Source: Streptomyces sp. TSRI0107 (GTDB lineage: Bacteria > Actinomycetota > Actinomycetes > Streptomycetales > Streptomycetaceae). Taken from it: a stretch of 64,000 nucleotides of DNA. This document shows, one piece after another, positions 25,262 to 33,834 of this stretch. A program made the position numbers and the translations under genes. The DNA lies in the NCBI RefSeq assembly GCF_001905845.1, contig NZ_LIVZ01000002.1:744001-808000 (forward strand), in the 5' to 3' direction. Positions within the stretch are counted from its first letter, which is position 1. Each line of letters opens with the position of its first letter. Below the pieces are notes generated by a model that saw only the letters and a program-made list of their open reading frames with translations, searched no databases and had not been told where the DNA came from.

Positions 25262-25978
25262 TCACGGCTCGATCAGGCCGGCCCGTATCGCGTACCGGGT
25301 GAGTTCCAGGCGGTCGCGCAGGCCGAGCTTCTGCAGCAGGTTGGCGCGGTGGCGTTCGACCGTCTTGGCGCTGATGAACAGCAGCTCGGCGATCTCCTTG
25401 GAGGTGTGGCCCTCGGCGACCAGTTTCAGGATCTCCTCCTCGCGCTCGGTGACGGGCCGCGCGGGCAGGCGGCCTTCTCCGCGATGGAGGCGCTCCAGGT
25501 AGGCGCGGACGAGGGCGCGTTCCGCGCCGGGGTAGACGAAGGGCTCGTCCCGCATGGCCGCGCGGCACGCCTCGACCAGATCGCGGTCGGCGACGGACTT
25601 GAGGACGTAGCCGGACGCCCCGGCCTTCAGGGCCTCGAAGAAGTACTGCTCGTTGTCGTACATGGTGAGGATGAGGATGCGCAGGCCGGGCAGCCGGCGG
25701 GACAGCTCGCGGGCGGCCTGCAGACCCGTCATGCGGGGCATGGCGATGTCCAGGACGGCCAGGTCCACGTCGCCCTCACGCGCGCGTGCGACGGCCTCCG
25801 CGCCGTCCCCGGCCTCGGCCACGACCGTCAGATCGGGCTCGCCGTCCAGGATGAGCCGGACGCCACGGCGTACCAGGGTGTGATCGTCGGCCAGCAGGAC
25901 GCGGACCGGGGCGCTCTTCGGCGCTCCGCCGCGCGCGGTGCCGCTCGTCGCGCTCCCCCCGCGTCCCGGCGCGCTCAT
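25262..25978 (-). CDS. NarL/LuxR-type response regulator
   Basis: Transcription factor of a two-component system. 238 residues: a 25-residue Gly/Ser-rich leader; a receiver domain with ADDHTLVRRGV, phospho-acceptor Asp in VLDIAMPRM and Lys in YVLKSV; and a C-terminal LuxR helix-turn-helix (LVAEGHTSKEIAELLFISAKTVERHRA spans it). The ATG overlaps the TGA of the kinase gene (ATGA), so the pair is translationally coupled. The operon diverges from the KhtT/KhtU-like antiporter genes, a possible but unproven target. Confidence 0.93.
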   Translation of the reverse strand: MSAPGRGGSATSGTARGGAPKSAPVRVLLADDHTLVRRGVRLILDGEPDLTVVAEAGDGAEAVARAREGDVDLAVLDIAMPRMTGLQAARELSRRLPGLRILILTMYDNEQYFFEALKAGASGYVLKSVADRDLVEACRAAMRDEPFVYPGAERALVRAYLERLHRGEGRLPARPVTEREEEILKLVAEGHTSKEIAELLFISAKTVERHRANLLQKLGLRDRLELTRYAIRAGLIEP

Positions 25979-27003
25979 GTGCCTGCCTCCGTCACGCGCG
26001 TGGGCACGTCCGTCGGTCCGTCGGCGGCCCTTGTCCCGGCGCTCATAGGCCCGCCCGGCCCGTCCGGCCCGCACGGTATCCGCATCCGCACGTCCGTGCC
26101 GTGCTGCGGGCCCGGGCCGAGGCTCAGCTCGGCGCCGATCAGCAGGGCCCGCTCCCGCATGCCGCCGATGCCCGCGCCCTCGGCCGCCGTCCCGCCCAGG
26201 CCCCTGCCGTTGTCGCGGACGAGCAGTTCGACGCCGCCGGGGACGGGTGTCAGACGCAGTTCCGCGCGGTCGGCGCCGGAGTGCCGCGCGGTGTTGGTGA
26301 GCCCTTCCTGGGCCACCCGGTAGATCACGAGTTCGGTCTCCTCGGTGAGCGGCGGCAGCTCACCGCGCACCTCGTGCCGCACGGTCAGCCCATGGGCGGT
26401 GAACTCACCGGCGAGCGAGCGCAGTGCGCTGGCGAGGCCCAGCTCCTCCAGCACGCCGGGACGCAGCCGGAGCGCTATCCGGCGTATCTCGTCGAGGCCC
26501 GCGCGGGTGGCCTCCTGCGCGTGGCCGACCTCTTCACGCAGTTCCTCCGGCGCCCGGTCGGCGACCCGCTTGAGCTGGAGCAGTACGGCGGTGAGCGTCT
26601 GGCCGACCTCGTCGTGCAGTTCCCGCGCCACGCGGTGGCGTTCGCGCTCCTGGGCGGAGAGCGCGCGGGCCGCGCTGGTGGCGCGTTCGGTCTCCAGGCG
26701 GTCGAGCATCGTGTTGTACGTGGTGATCAGCTCGGCGGCCTCCGCGGGACCGGCGACGACCGCGCGGGCGCCCGGCCGCAGCAGGTCCACCGCGGCCATG
26801 GCCCGGCCGAGCCGCTGCAAGGGGGCGAGTCCGATGCGCAGCACGACGGCGTTCCCGGCCAGCAGCACCGCGAGGCCGGCGAGGAGCACGAGCGCCTCGC
26901 CGGGCAGGACGGGGGTGGACACGGTGACCGGGCCCAGCAGCAGCGCGGTGGCCACGACGAGCCCCGCGGAGTTGAGCGAGAAGATCCGCCAGAACAGCGA
27001 CAC
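25975..27003 (-). CDS. Sensor histidine kinase, NarX/DesK type (HisKA_3)
   Basis: Membrane sensor partner of the overlapping response regulator. 342 residues from GTG 27003 (MSLFWRIFSLNSAG; GGAG upstream). Two membrane helices (SAGLVVATALLLGPVTV and ALVLLAGLAVLLAGNAVVL) with almost no extracellular loop, then a HAMP-like linker. The phospho-acceptor motif is RHRVARELHDEVGQT, and the ATPase domain has RVAQEGLTNTARHS, DNGRGL and GIGGMRERA. The tiny external segment suggests sensing within the membrane or the cytoplasm. An upstream ATG would add a 20-residue Arg/Gly-rich leader. Confidence 0.9.
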   Translation of the reverse strand: MSLFWRIFSLNSAGLVVATALLLGPVTVSTPVLPGEALVLLAGLAVLLAGNAVVLRIGLAPLQRLGRAMAAVDLLRPGARAVVAGPAEAAELITTYNTMLDRLETERATSAARALSAQERERHRVARELHDEVGQTLTAVLLQLKRVADRAPEELREEVGHAQEATRAGLDEIRRIALRLRPGVLEELGLASALRSLAGEFTAHGLTVRHEVRGELPPLTEETELVIYRVAQEGLTNTARHSGADRAELRLTPVPGGVELLVRDNGRGLGGTAAEGAGIGGMRERALLIGAELSLGPGPQHGTDVRMRIPCGPDGPGGPMSAGTRAADGPTDVPTRVTEAGT

Positions 27004-27143
27004 GCTTCCCACTCCGCTCCCTCTGGCCCCGCTCGCCTCCCGGCACGATCGCGCCCCGTCCAGCATCGCCGCCGCTCGTCCACCGCGCATATCCGTGACA
27101 ACACCCATATCGCCACCGTACGGGCGGGTGACAGCATGACGGC

Positions 27144-27178
27144 CTCGTAGTCCCCCGCCACGAGCCGGGGACTGCGAG
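27144..27178. promoter_or_regulatory. Stem-loop upstream of the antiporter operon
   Basis: Two stacked stems (CTCG/CGAG, then AGTCCCC/GGGGACT, separated by a T-G mismatch) close an 11-nt loop, ending about 35 bases before the khtT-like GTG start. It may be a leader hairpin or an operator between the divergent units. Confidence 0.4.
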
Positions 27179-27213
27179 CCGTATCGACGAGCTGGCGAGC
27201 AAAGGGAAGAAAC

Positions 27214-27699
27214 GTGTCTGCTCCACGCCTCAGGGCGACGCCACTGCCGGGCATCGGGGTCCAGTACGACCTCGTCACACGAGAGCAGCGCCACCTGTCC
27301 GTGGTCGCCCACCGCGACGGAGCCCGCACGGTGGGCGTGTACCGCGCGGACGATCCCGACTCCTGCGCGCAGTCCCTGCGGCTGACGAGCGCGGAGGCGG
27401 GCGCGCTGATCGACGCGCTGAAGCCGTCGCACCACAGCAACAGCCTGCTGTACACCACTGACCTGGGCCTGGTGGCCGAGCGGATCGAGGTCACCGCGAC
27501 CTCGCACTGGAACGGGCGGGTGCTCGGCGAGACCCGGATGCGGACCGAGACCGGCGCGTCGGTCGTGGCGGTGCTGCGGCGCGCGGAGGCGATCCCGTCC
27601 CCGGCGCCGGACTTCCGGCTCGCGGGCGGCGACATCCTGATCGTCATCGGTACCCGGGAGGGCGTCGACGCGGCCGCCGACATACTCGGTCGGGAGTGA
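27214..27699 (+). CDS. KhtT-like regulatory subunit of a cation/proton antiporter (TrkA-C domain)
   Basis: 161 residues. The N-terminal half is a small conserved domain (LPGIGVQYDLVTREQRHLSVVAHRDG). The C-terminal half is a TrkA-C/RCK-C ligand-binding domain (VLGETRMRTETGASVVAVLR, LAGGDILIVIGTREGV). Such proteins gate KhtU-type K+/H+ antiporters in response to pH or a nucleotide. GTG start after AAGGGAAG. The antiporter gene follows after 4 bp, so the two are surely cotranscribed. Confidence 0.9.
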   Translation: MSAPRLRATPLPGIGVQYDLVTREQRHLSVVAHRDGARTVGVYRADDPDSCAQSLRLTSAEAGALIDALKPSHHSNSLLYTTDLGLVAERIEVTATSHWNGRVLGETRMRTETGASVVAVLRRAEAIPSPAPDFRLAGGDILIVIGTREGVDAAADILGRE

Positions 27700-27703
27700 G
27701 CCG

Positions 27704-28933
27704 GTGCACTCCGCGGTCCTGTTGATCGAGTTCGGTTCCATCATCCTCGGCCTCGGCCTGCTCGGCCGGGTCGCCGCCCGTTTCGGCATCTCCGCCATCC
27801 CGCTGTACCTGCTGGCCGGTCTGGCGTTCGGCGAGGGCGGTCTGCTGCCGCTCGGGGCGAGCGAGGAGTTCATCGCCACGGGCGCCGAGATCGGCGTGAT
27901 CCTGCTGCTGCTGATGCTCGGCCTGGAGTACACCGCGAGCGATCTCGTCTCCAACCTCAAGGCGCACTATCCGGCCGGGCTGGTCGACTGCGCGCTCAAC
28001 GCGCTGCCGGGCGCCGTGGCCGCGCTGCTGCTCGGCTGGGGGCCGGTCGCCGCCGTCGTCCTGGCCGGTGTCACCTGGATCTCCTCCTCGGGGGTGATCG
28101 CCAAGGTGCTCGGCGAGCTGGGCCGGATCGGCAACCGGGAGACGCCGGTCATCCTCAGCGTGCTGGTCCTGGAGGACCTGGCGATGGCCGTGTACCTGCC
28201 GATCGTGACCGCGCTGGTCGCCGGGGTCGGGCTGGCGGCCGGCAGTGTGACGCTGGCGATCGCGCTCGGCGTCGCGGGGCTGGTCCTCTTCGCCGCCGTG
28301 CGCTACGGCCGGCTCATCTCGCGGTTCGTCTCCAGCGACGACCCGGAGAAGCTGCTGCTCGTCGTGCTCGGTCTGACCATCCTGGTCGCCGGTGTCGCGC
28401 AGCAGCTCCAGGTGTCCGCGGCGGTGGGCGCGTTCCTGGTCGGCATCGCGCTGTCGGGCGAGGTCGCGGAGGGTGCGCACACGCTGCTCAGCCCGCTCAG
28501 GGACCTGTTCGCCGCGGTGTTCTTCGTGTTCTTCGGGCTGCACACGGACCCGGCGAGCATCCCGCCGGTGCTGCTGCCGGCGCTCGCGCTGGCCGTCGTC
28601 ACCGCCCTGACGAAGATCGCCACGGGGTACTGGGCGGCGCGGCGGGCGGGGATCTCCGTCAAGGGCCGCTGGCGCACGGGCGGCGCGCTGGTCGCCCGGG
28701 GCGAGTTCTCGATCGTCATCGCCGGGCTGGCGGTCACGGCCGGCATCGAGCCGTCCCTGGGCCCGCTGGCCACCGCGTACGTCCTCCTGCTGGTCGTCCT
28801 CGGTCCGCTCACCGCGCGGTACACCGAGCCGGTGGCCATGTGGTGGAGCCGCCGCGGCACGGCCCGCGCGGGGGCCGCGGACGCGGTACGGCCGGAGGAG
28901 GAGCGGCGGGCGCAGGCGCCGGTGGGCGACTGA
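27704..28933 (+). CDS. Cation/proton antiporter, CPA2/KefB family (KhtU-like)
   Basis: Membrane antiporter, probably exporting K+ or another monovalent cation for protons. 409 residues with roughly a dozen hydrophobic helices, including LLAGLAFGEGG, VILLLLMLGLEYTASDL, the family LVLEDLAMAVYLP segment with the ion-binding Asp, and KGRWRTGGALVARGEFSIVIAGL near the C-terminus. It lacks the C-terminal RCK domain of KefB; that role falls to the separate upstream subunit. GTG start, with GGGAG overlapping the end of the upstream gene. An Arg-rich tail ends the protein. Confidence 0.92.
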   Translation: MHSAVLLIEFGSIILGLGLLGRVAARFGISAIPLYLLAGLAFGEGGLLPLGASEEFIATGAEIGVILLLLMLGLEYTASDLVSNLKAHYPAGLVDCALNALPGAVAALLLGWGPVAAVVLAGVTWISSSGVIAKVLGELGRIGNRETPVILSVLVLEDLAMAVYLPIVTALVAGVGLAAGSVTLAIALGVAGLVLFAAVRYGRLISRFVSSDDPEKLLLVVLGLTILVAGVAQQLQVSAAVGAFLVGIALSGEVAEGAHTLLSPLRDLFAAVFFVFFGLHTDPASIPPVLLPALALAVVTALTKIATGYWAARRAGISVKGRWRTGGALVARGEFSIVIAGLAVTAGIEPSLGPLATAYVLLLVVLGPLTARYTEPVAMWWSRRGTARAGAADAVRPEEERRAQAPVGD

Positions 28934-28980
28934 CGGGCGGGCACCCGCCACGGGGTTCCCCCCTGAGGCCTGCTCCCCCC

Positions 28981-29385
28981 TCAGGCCTGCTCCGCCCGCC
29001 AGCCCTGGCGCCGCAGCACGCCCGACACGTCGGGCGCCTCGTAGTGCTCGCCCTTGAGGACCTTGCCGTCGGCTCTGCGGGCGACGCTGCCGTCCGGGCC
29101 CAGCTTGGACATGTTGGAGCGGTGGACCTCGGCGATCACCTGGTCCAGGTCGATGCCGTGGACCAGGGCCGTGCCGTACGCGACGTACACCACGTCGGCC
29201 AGTTCGTGCGCGAGCCGGTCGAGCGGGCCGGAGACCGAGACCTCGGCGACCTCCGCTGCCTCCTCGGCCAGCAGGTCGCCTCTGTGGGCGGCCAGCTCGG
29301 GCGAGACCTCGGTCGGGGTGCTGCGGGCGTCCAGACCGAAGGCGCTGTGGAATTCACGGACGAGGTCGGCGGGGGAGGAACTCAT
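28981..29385 (-). CDS. MazG-like nucleotide pyrophosphohydrolase
   Basis: 134 residues with the all-alpha NTP-PPase metal motif: LLAEEAAEVAEV followed 25-30 residues later by HELADVVYVAYG (ExxEE...ExxD). Such enzymes hydrolyse (d)NTPs, often non-canonical, to monophosphates. A distinctive C-terminal part (SNMSKLGPDGSVARRADGKVLKG) is typical of phage- and actinobacteria-type MazG-like proteins. A TACAGT hexamer ends six bases before the ATG and there is no usable ribosome binding site, so the mRNA may be leaderless. It converges on the antiporter gene. Confidence 0.88.
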   Translation of the reverse strand: MSSSPADLVREFHSAFGLDARSTPTEVSPELAAHRGDLLAEEAAEVAEVSVSGPLDRLAHELADVVYVAYGTALVHGIDLDQVIAEVHRSNMSKLGPDGSVARRADGKVLKGEHYEAPDVSGVLRRQGWRAEQA

Positions 29386-29471
29386 GCCTTGACTGTATCG
29401 ACCGCCACCGACAGTCCCGGCTGTGATTCCGGCCCTGGTCAGTGGGCGCACAGGCTGGCAGGATCTCGCGT

Positions 29472-30482
29472 ATGTCCAAGCTGTTCCCCCGTATCGGCAG
29501 GCGCCGGGCCCTGCAGAGCGCGGCCGCCGGTGTCGTGGCTCTCGGGCTGCTGCTGTGGTGGCTGCTGCCTCTGGAGGAGGAACCCCCGCGCGGGACGATC
29601 ACCCTCAGCACGGGCACCCGCGCGGGCGTCTACTACGAGTACGGGGAACGGCTGCGCAAGGAACTCGCCGAGGACATGCCGGACCTCAAGGTGGAGCTGC
29701 TCACCAGCGCCGGATCGCAGGAGAACGTCGCCCGCGTGGCGACCGGCCGGGCCGACTTCACCATCGCGGCGGCCGACGCGGTGGAGACGTACAAGCTGGA
29801 CGGCGTGGGAGCCGACCAGCTGCGCGGGGTTGCCCGCCTGTACGACGACTACGTGCAGCTCGTCGTGCCGCCGGACTCGGACATCCGGTCGGTGAGGGAC
29901 CTGCGTGGCAAGCGGGTGGCCATAGGGCTGCCCGACTCGGGCGTGCGGCTGATCGCCAGCCGGGTGCTCAAGGCGGCCGGTATCGACCCGGAGAAGGACA
30001 TCACGGCGTACTCGGACGGCATCGACACCGGGCCGAAGGAGCTGGGGAAGCGACTCGACGCGTTCTTCTGGTCGGGTGGACTGCCCACGGACGGCCTGCG
30101 CAAGCTCACCGAGGCCAAGCCGGAGTCGGAGGCGCAGCCCTTCCGGTTCGTGCCGATCGACGTCGACCTGGTCGCCAAGCTGCACAAGGAGCGCGCCGCC
30201 ACGCGGTACTACCGCGCCACCAACATGCCCGAGTCGGCCTACCCCGCCATCCAGCAGGGCGAGGCCGTCCCCACCATCGCGGTGTCCAATGTGCTGATCA
30301 CCCGCAAGGACATGGATCCCCGGCTGACCGAGTGGCTGACCCGGACCGTCATCAAGAGCCGTGACCGTATCGGCGCCCACGTCCACTCCGCGCAGCTGGT
30401 CGATCTGCGCACGGCGATCTACACGGACCCGCTGACGCTGCACGAGGGCGCGCGACGCTACTACCGCTCGGTCAAGCCGTAG
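29472..30482 (+). CDS. TAXI-family TRAP solute receptor
   Basis: Extracytoplasmic binding protein of the TAXI type, whose known members bind glutamate or related acids. 336 residues: twin-arginine-like start (FPRIGRRRALQSAAAG), one hydrophobic helix (VVALGLLLWWLLPL), then LSTGTRAGVYYEYGERL, RADFTIAAADA and KRVAIGLPDSGVRLIASR. No lipobox is present; the helix probably anchors it. No TRAP membrane subunits are encoded nearby. The neighbouring glutamate sensor and transporter genes make a role in amino-acid sensing worth testing, but that is inference from position. Confidence 0.87.
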   Translation: MSKLFPRIGRRRALQSAAAGVVALGLLLWWLLPLEEEPPRGTITLSTGTRAGVYYEYGERLRKELAEDMPDLKVELLTSAGSQENVARVATGRADFTIAAADAVETYKLDGVGADQLRGVARLYDDYVQLVVPPDSDIRSVRDLRGKRVAIGLPDSGVRLIASRVLKAAGIDPEKDITAYSDGIDTGPKELGKRLDAFFWSGGLPTDGLRKLTEAKPESEAQPFRFVPIDVDLVAKLHKERAATRYYRATNMPESAYPAIQQGEAVPTIAVSNVLITRKDMDPRLTEWLTRTVIKSRDRIGAHVHSAQLVDLRTAIYTDPLTLHEGARRYYRSVKP

Positions 30483-30579
30483 ATCCGTCTCCGCGCGGTG
30501 ACCCTTCCCCGTCTCCCCGCCTCCCCGTCTCCGCGCGGAGTCCCATCAGCGGTACTCCCGCCCCACGCGGTCCGCCGGA

Positions 30580-31971
30580 TCACACGCCCGGGCCGGTCCT
30601 GGGCACCCGCACCGTCACCTTCAGCCCGTGCGGCTCATGATGCTCGTACGCGATGGAGCCGCCCGCCGCGGCGAGCAGTGCGCGGGTGATGGACAGGCCG
30701 AGGCCCGAGCCCTTCACGTTCTGATGGCGGCCGCTGCGCCAGAAGCGGTCGCCCACGCGGGTCAGCTCCTCGTCGGTGAGACCGGGGCCGTGGTCCGCGA
30801 CGACGATCGTGGACGTCTCGCCGTTGGAGGCGACGGTGACCTCGACGCACTCCCCGGCCGGCGTGAACTTCAGCGCGTTGTCGATCACCGCGTCCAGCGC
30901 GCTGGACAGGGTCACCGCGTCGGCCCACGCGGTGGTCGGCGGGCAGTCGGCCGCCAGCCGTACGCCCTTGGCCTCGGCGGTCGGCGCCCAGGCCGCGACT
31001 CGCTCGGCGGTGAGCGCACCGATGTCGGTGAGCTCCAGGTCCGCCTCGGCGTGCTCGGCGAGCGCCAGGTCCAGCAGGTCGTCCAGCACATTGGCCAGGC
31101 GTTTGCCCTCGGCCTGCACGGAGGCGATCTCCTCGTTGCCCTCGGGCAGCTCCAGCGCCAGCAGCTCGATGCGCAGCAGCAGGGCCGCGAGCGGGTTTCG
31201 CAGCTGGTGCGAGGCGTCGGCGACGAACGCGCGCTGCTGCTCCAGGACGTCCTCGACGTTGTCCGCCATCTCGTTGAACGACCGGGCCAGCCGGCGCAGC
31301 TCGGGGGGCCCGCTCGCCACCGCCACCCGGGACTTCAGCCGTCCGGTGGCGATGTCGTGGGTCGTCGCGTCCAGCACGCGAACGGGCCGGAGCACCCAGC
31401 CGGTGAGCCGTAGCGCGGCGCCGACGGCCAGCAGCATCGCGGCCGTCTCGCCGGCGGCGATGACCAGCCAGCCCTGGAGGATCCGGGACCGCATCTGCCC
31501 GGTGGGCGAGTCGGTGACCACCACGGCGACGACGTCGCCGTCCCGGATGACCGGCGAGGCGACCACGAGCCGATTGCGCTGCCAGGGCCACACCTGCTGC
31601 GGATCGTGGCTGCGGCGGCTGAGGAACGCCTCGTCGAACGCGTCCCGCACCTCACCCGTTCGAGGGAGGGCCCAGTCGTCGGGGGCATGGGCCATGGGGG
31701 CGTCGTCGCGGTAGAAGACACCGGCATGAATGCCGTAGACCTTGTAGTAACTGATCAGCTCGCGTCTGAGCGTCTCGCGGCGCTCGTCCTTGACCGTGGG
31801 CGCGGCGGTGACGAACTGCGCGAGGGCCGCGAACCGCGCGGTGTCGTCGATCCGGTCGACGACCACCTTCTGCTGCTGGGCGGCGGCCAGACTGACGGCG
31901 AGCGGGACGCCCAGCGCCAGCAGCACGGCCGCCATCAGGACGATGAGCAGCGGCAGGAGACGTGTGCGCAC
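30580..31971 (-). CDS. gluK: Sensor histidine kinase of the glutamate transporter operon
   Basis: 463 residues: a membrane helix near the N-terminus (LLIVLMAAVLLALGVPLAV), a periplasmic domain of about 130 residues, a second helix (GWLVIAAGETAAMLLAVG), HAMP, a HisKA box around residue 250 (ADASHQLRNPLAALLLR), and an HATPase with DNALKFTP, DHGPGL and GSGLGLSI. Nine bases separate it from the upstream response regulator gene. The pair diverges from gluABCD, matching the GluR-GluK system described in S. coelicolor for extracellular glutamate sensing. The symbol rests on this synteny. Confidence 0.9.
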   Translation of the reverse strand: MRTRLLPLLIVLMAAVLLALGVPLAVSLAAAQQQKVVVDRIDDTARFAALAQFVTAAPTVKDERRETLRRELISYYKVYGIHAGVFYRDDAPMAHAPDDWALPRTGEVRDAFDEAFLSRRSHDPQQVWPWQRNRLVVASPVIRDGDVVAVVVTDSPTGQMRSRILQGWLVIAAGETAAMLLAVGAALRLTGWVLRPVRVLDATTHDIATGRLKSRVAVASGPPELRRLARSFNEMADNVEDVLEQQRAFVADASHQLRNPLAALLLRIELLALELPEGNEEIASVQAEGKRLANVLDDLLDLALAEHAEADLELTDIGALTAERVAAWAPTAEAKGVRLAADCPPTTAWADAVTLSSALDAVIDNALKFTPAGECVEVTVASNGETSTIVVADHGPGLTDEELTRVGDRFWRSGRHQNVKGSGLGLSITRALLAAAGGSIAYEHHEPHGLKVTVRVPRTGPGV

Positions 31972-31980
31972 CCTGCCCCG

Positions 31981-32667
31981 CTACGCGCCGGGGGCGACGA
32001 GCCGGTAGCCGACGCCGCGTACGGTCTCGATGAGCGCCGGCATGCGCAGCTTGGCGCGCAGGGACGCGACGTGCACCTCCAGGGTGCGGCCGGTCCCCTC
32101 CCAGCTGGTGCGCCAGACCTCGCTGATGATCTGTTCGCGCCGGAAGACCACACCCGGGCGTTGCGCCAGCAGGGCGAGGAGGTCGAACTCCTTGCGGGTC
32201 AGTTGGACGACCGAACCGTCCACGCTGACCTGGCGGGTGGGCAGCTCTATCCGGACGGGGCCCAGGTGCAGGGCGGTCTCGATGGAGCCGGTGGCGTCCT
32301 CGTGGACGGAGCGGCGGCTGACCGCGTGGATACGGGCGAGCAGCTCCCCGGTGTCGTACGGCTTGACCACGTAGTCGTCGGCGCCGAGGTTGAGGCCGTG
32401 GATGCGGGAGCGGACGTCGGACCGCGCGGTGACCATGATGACCGGCGTGCCGGTGCGCTTGCGAATCTTGCTGCAGACCTCGTAGCCGTCCTGGTCGGGC
32501 AGGCCGAGGTCGAGCAGGACGACGCCGAATCCGGCGCCCTCGGGCACGAGCGCCTGCAGGGCCTCCTCGCCGCTGCGCGCGTGCGTGACGTCGAAGCCGT
32601 GCCGCGCAAGGACCGCGGACAGAGCGGTGGCGACATGGTTGTCGTCCTCGACGAGGAGCAGTCTCAT
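31981..32667 (-). CDS. gluR: OmpR-type response regulator of the glutamate transporter operon
   Basis: 228 residues: a receiver domain with MRLLLVEDD, phospho-acceptor Asp53 in LLDLGLPD and Lys in VVKPYD, and a C-terminal winged helix ([44 protein letters not shown]). The ATG start at 32667 gives the exact family N-terminus. Transcribed with gluK, divergent from gluA. In S. coelicolor the orthologous pair controls gluABCD in response to glutamate; candidate binding repeats lie in the intergenic region. Confidence 0.92.
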   Translation of the reverse strand: MRLLLVEDDNHVATALSAVLARHGFDVTHARSGEEALQALVPEGAGFGVVLLDLGLPDQDGYEVCSKIRKRTGTPVIMVTARSDVRSRIHGLNLGADDYVVKPYDTGELLARIHAVSRRSVHEDATGSIETALHLGPVRIELPTRQVSVDGSVVQLTRKEFDLLALLAQRPGVVFRREQIISEVWRTSWEGTGRTLEVHVASLRAKLRMPALIETVRGVGYRLVAPGA

Positions 32668-32844
32668 CCCGGCCCCCTTCGGTTCATCGGCTGTTTGGAT
32701 GCGCTGGCTGGAATCACGTGCACGCGCGCGTGCACCATGGCAGTCACGCTGATGGATGTCGACGGCGTCAAGAGGGTTCCGGTTGCGCGGCGCCCGAAGT
32801 TATCCGGCCGATACGCTCGCTGGTCACAAGTGCTACGACAGGTG

Positions 32845-32886
32845 TCCGATTGCTATCGGATCGTGATGCTCAGATTCCCCTCAGAT
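32845..32886. promoter_or_regulatory. Candidate GluR-binding region between gluR and gluA
   Basis: The palindrome TCCGAT-TGCT-ATCGGA (32845-32860) is followed by two CTCAGAT direct repeats 11 bp apart (32869-32875 and 32880-32886), the spacing usual for OmpR-family dimers. TAGGGT at 32905-32910 is a possible gluA -10. Confidence 0.5.
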
Positions 32887-32954
32887 GTAATGACGCAGGT
32901 CGCGTAGGGTTATTAGTGTCCTCCGAAACCCGAGGAGGACGGAGCCAGCAAGCG

Positions 32955-33731
32955 ATGACCGAAGTATCGGTGGCCAAGGAAGACGTGGCCGCGTCCGGCG
33001 AACTGGTCGTCCTGAAGAGCGTCAACAAGCACTTCGGCGCGTTGCACGTACTCCAGGACATCGATCTGACGATCGCCCGCGGCGAGGTGGTGGTGGTCAT
33101 CGGGCCCTCCGGGTCCGGAAAGTCCACCCTGTGCCGCACCATCAACCGCCTGGAGACGATCGACTCCGGCACGATCTCGATCGACGGGAAGCCGCTGCCC
33201 CAGGAGGGCAAGGCGCTGGCCCGGCTGCGCGCCGACGTCGGGATGGTGTTCCAGTCCTTCAATCTCTTCGCGCACAAGACCGTGCTCGAGAACGTCATGC
33301 TCGGCCAGATCAAGGTCCGCAAGGCCGACAAGAAGCAGGCCGAGGAGAAGGCGCGCGCCCTTCTCGACCGCGTCGGCGTCGCCACTCAGGCGGACAAGTA
33401 CCCGGCCCAGCTCTCCGGCGGCCAGCAGCAGCGCGTCGCCATCGCGCGGGCCCTCGCCATGGGACCCAAGGTCATGCTCTTCGACGAGCCGACGTCGGCT
33501 CTCGACCCGGAGATGATCAACGAGGTCCTCGAGGTCATGCAGCAGCTCGCCCGTGAGGGCATGACCATGATCGTGGTCACCCACGAGATGGGCTTCGCGC
33601 GATCCGCCGCCAACCGTGTGGTGTTCATGGCGGACGGCCGCATCGTCGAGGAGGCTGCGCCCGAGCAGTTCTTCAGCAACCCGCGCAGCGATCGTGCCAA
33701 GGACTTCCTGTCGAAGATCCTTCATCACTGA
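32955..33731 (+). CDS. gluA: Glutamate ABC transporter ATP-binding protein
   Basis: Energises uptake of glutamate. 258 residues with Walker [10 protein letters not shown] (50-58), Q-loop [11 protein letters not shown], signature LSGGQQQR, Walker [13 protein letters not shown] and the switch His in VVTHEMGF. Closest in motif pattern to the polar amino acid (GlnQ/GltL) subfamily. I chose ATG 32955 with the upstream GGAG; an in-frame upstream GTG would add a short Arg/Gln-rich leader. First gene of gluABCD. Confidence 0.95.
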   Translation: MTEVSVAKEDVAASGELVVLKSVNKHFGALHVLQDIDLTIARGEVVVVIGPSGSGKSTLCRTINRLETIDSGTISIDGKPLPQEGKALARLRADVGMVFQSFNLFAHKTVLENVMLGQIKVRKADKKQAEEKARALLDRVGVATQADKYPAQLSGGQQQRVAIARALAMGPKVMLFDEPTSALDPEMINEVLEVMQQLAREGMTMIVVTHEMGFARSAANRVVFMADGRIVEEAAPEQFFSNPRSDRAKDFLSKILHH

Positions 33732-33834
33732 CGCACTCTCGTCGCCCGCGCGACCACCGCGCCCCACGCGTCGACCCGCGTCACCCCTGAACCGGACGGC
33801 CCGCGTCCCCTTCACCCCGCAAAGGATGTTCACC

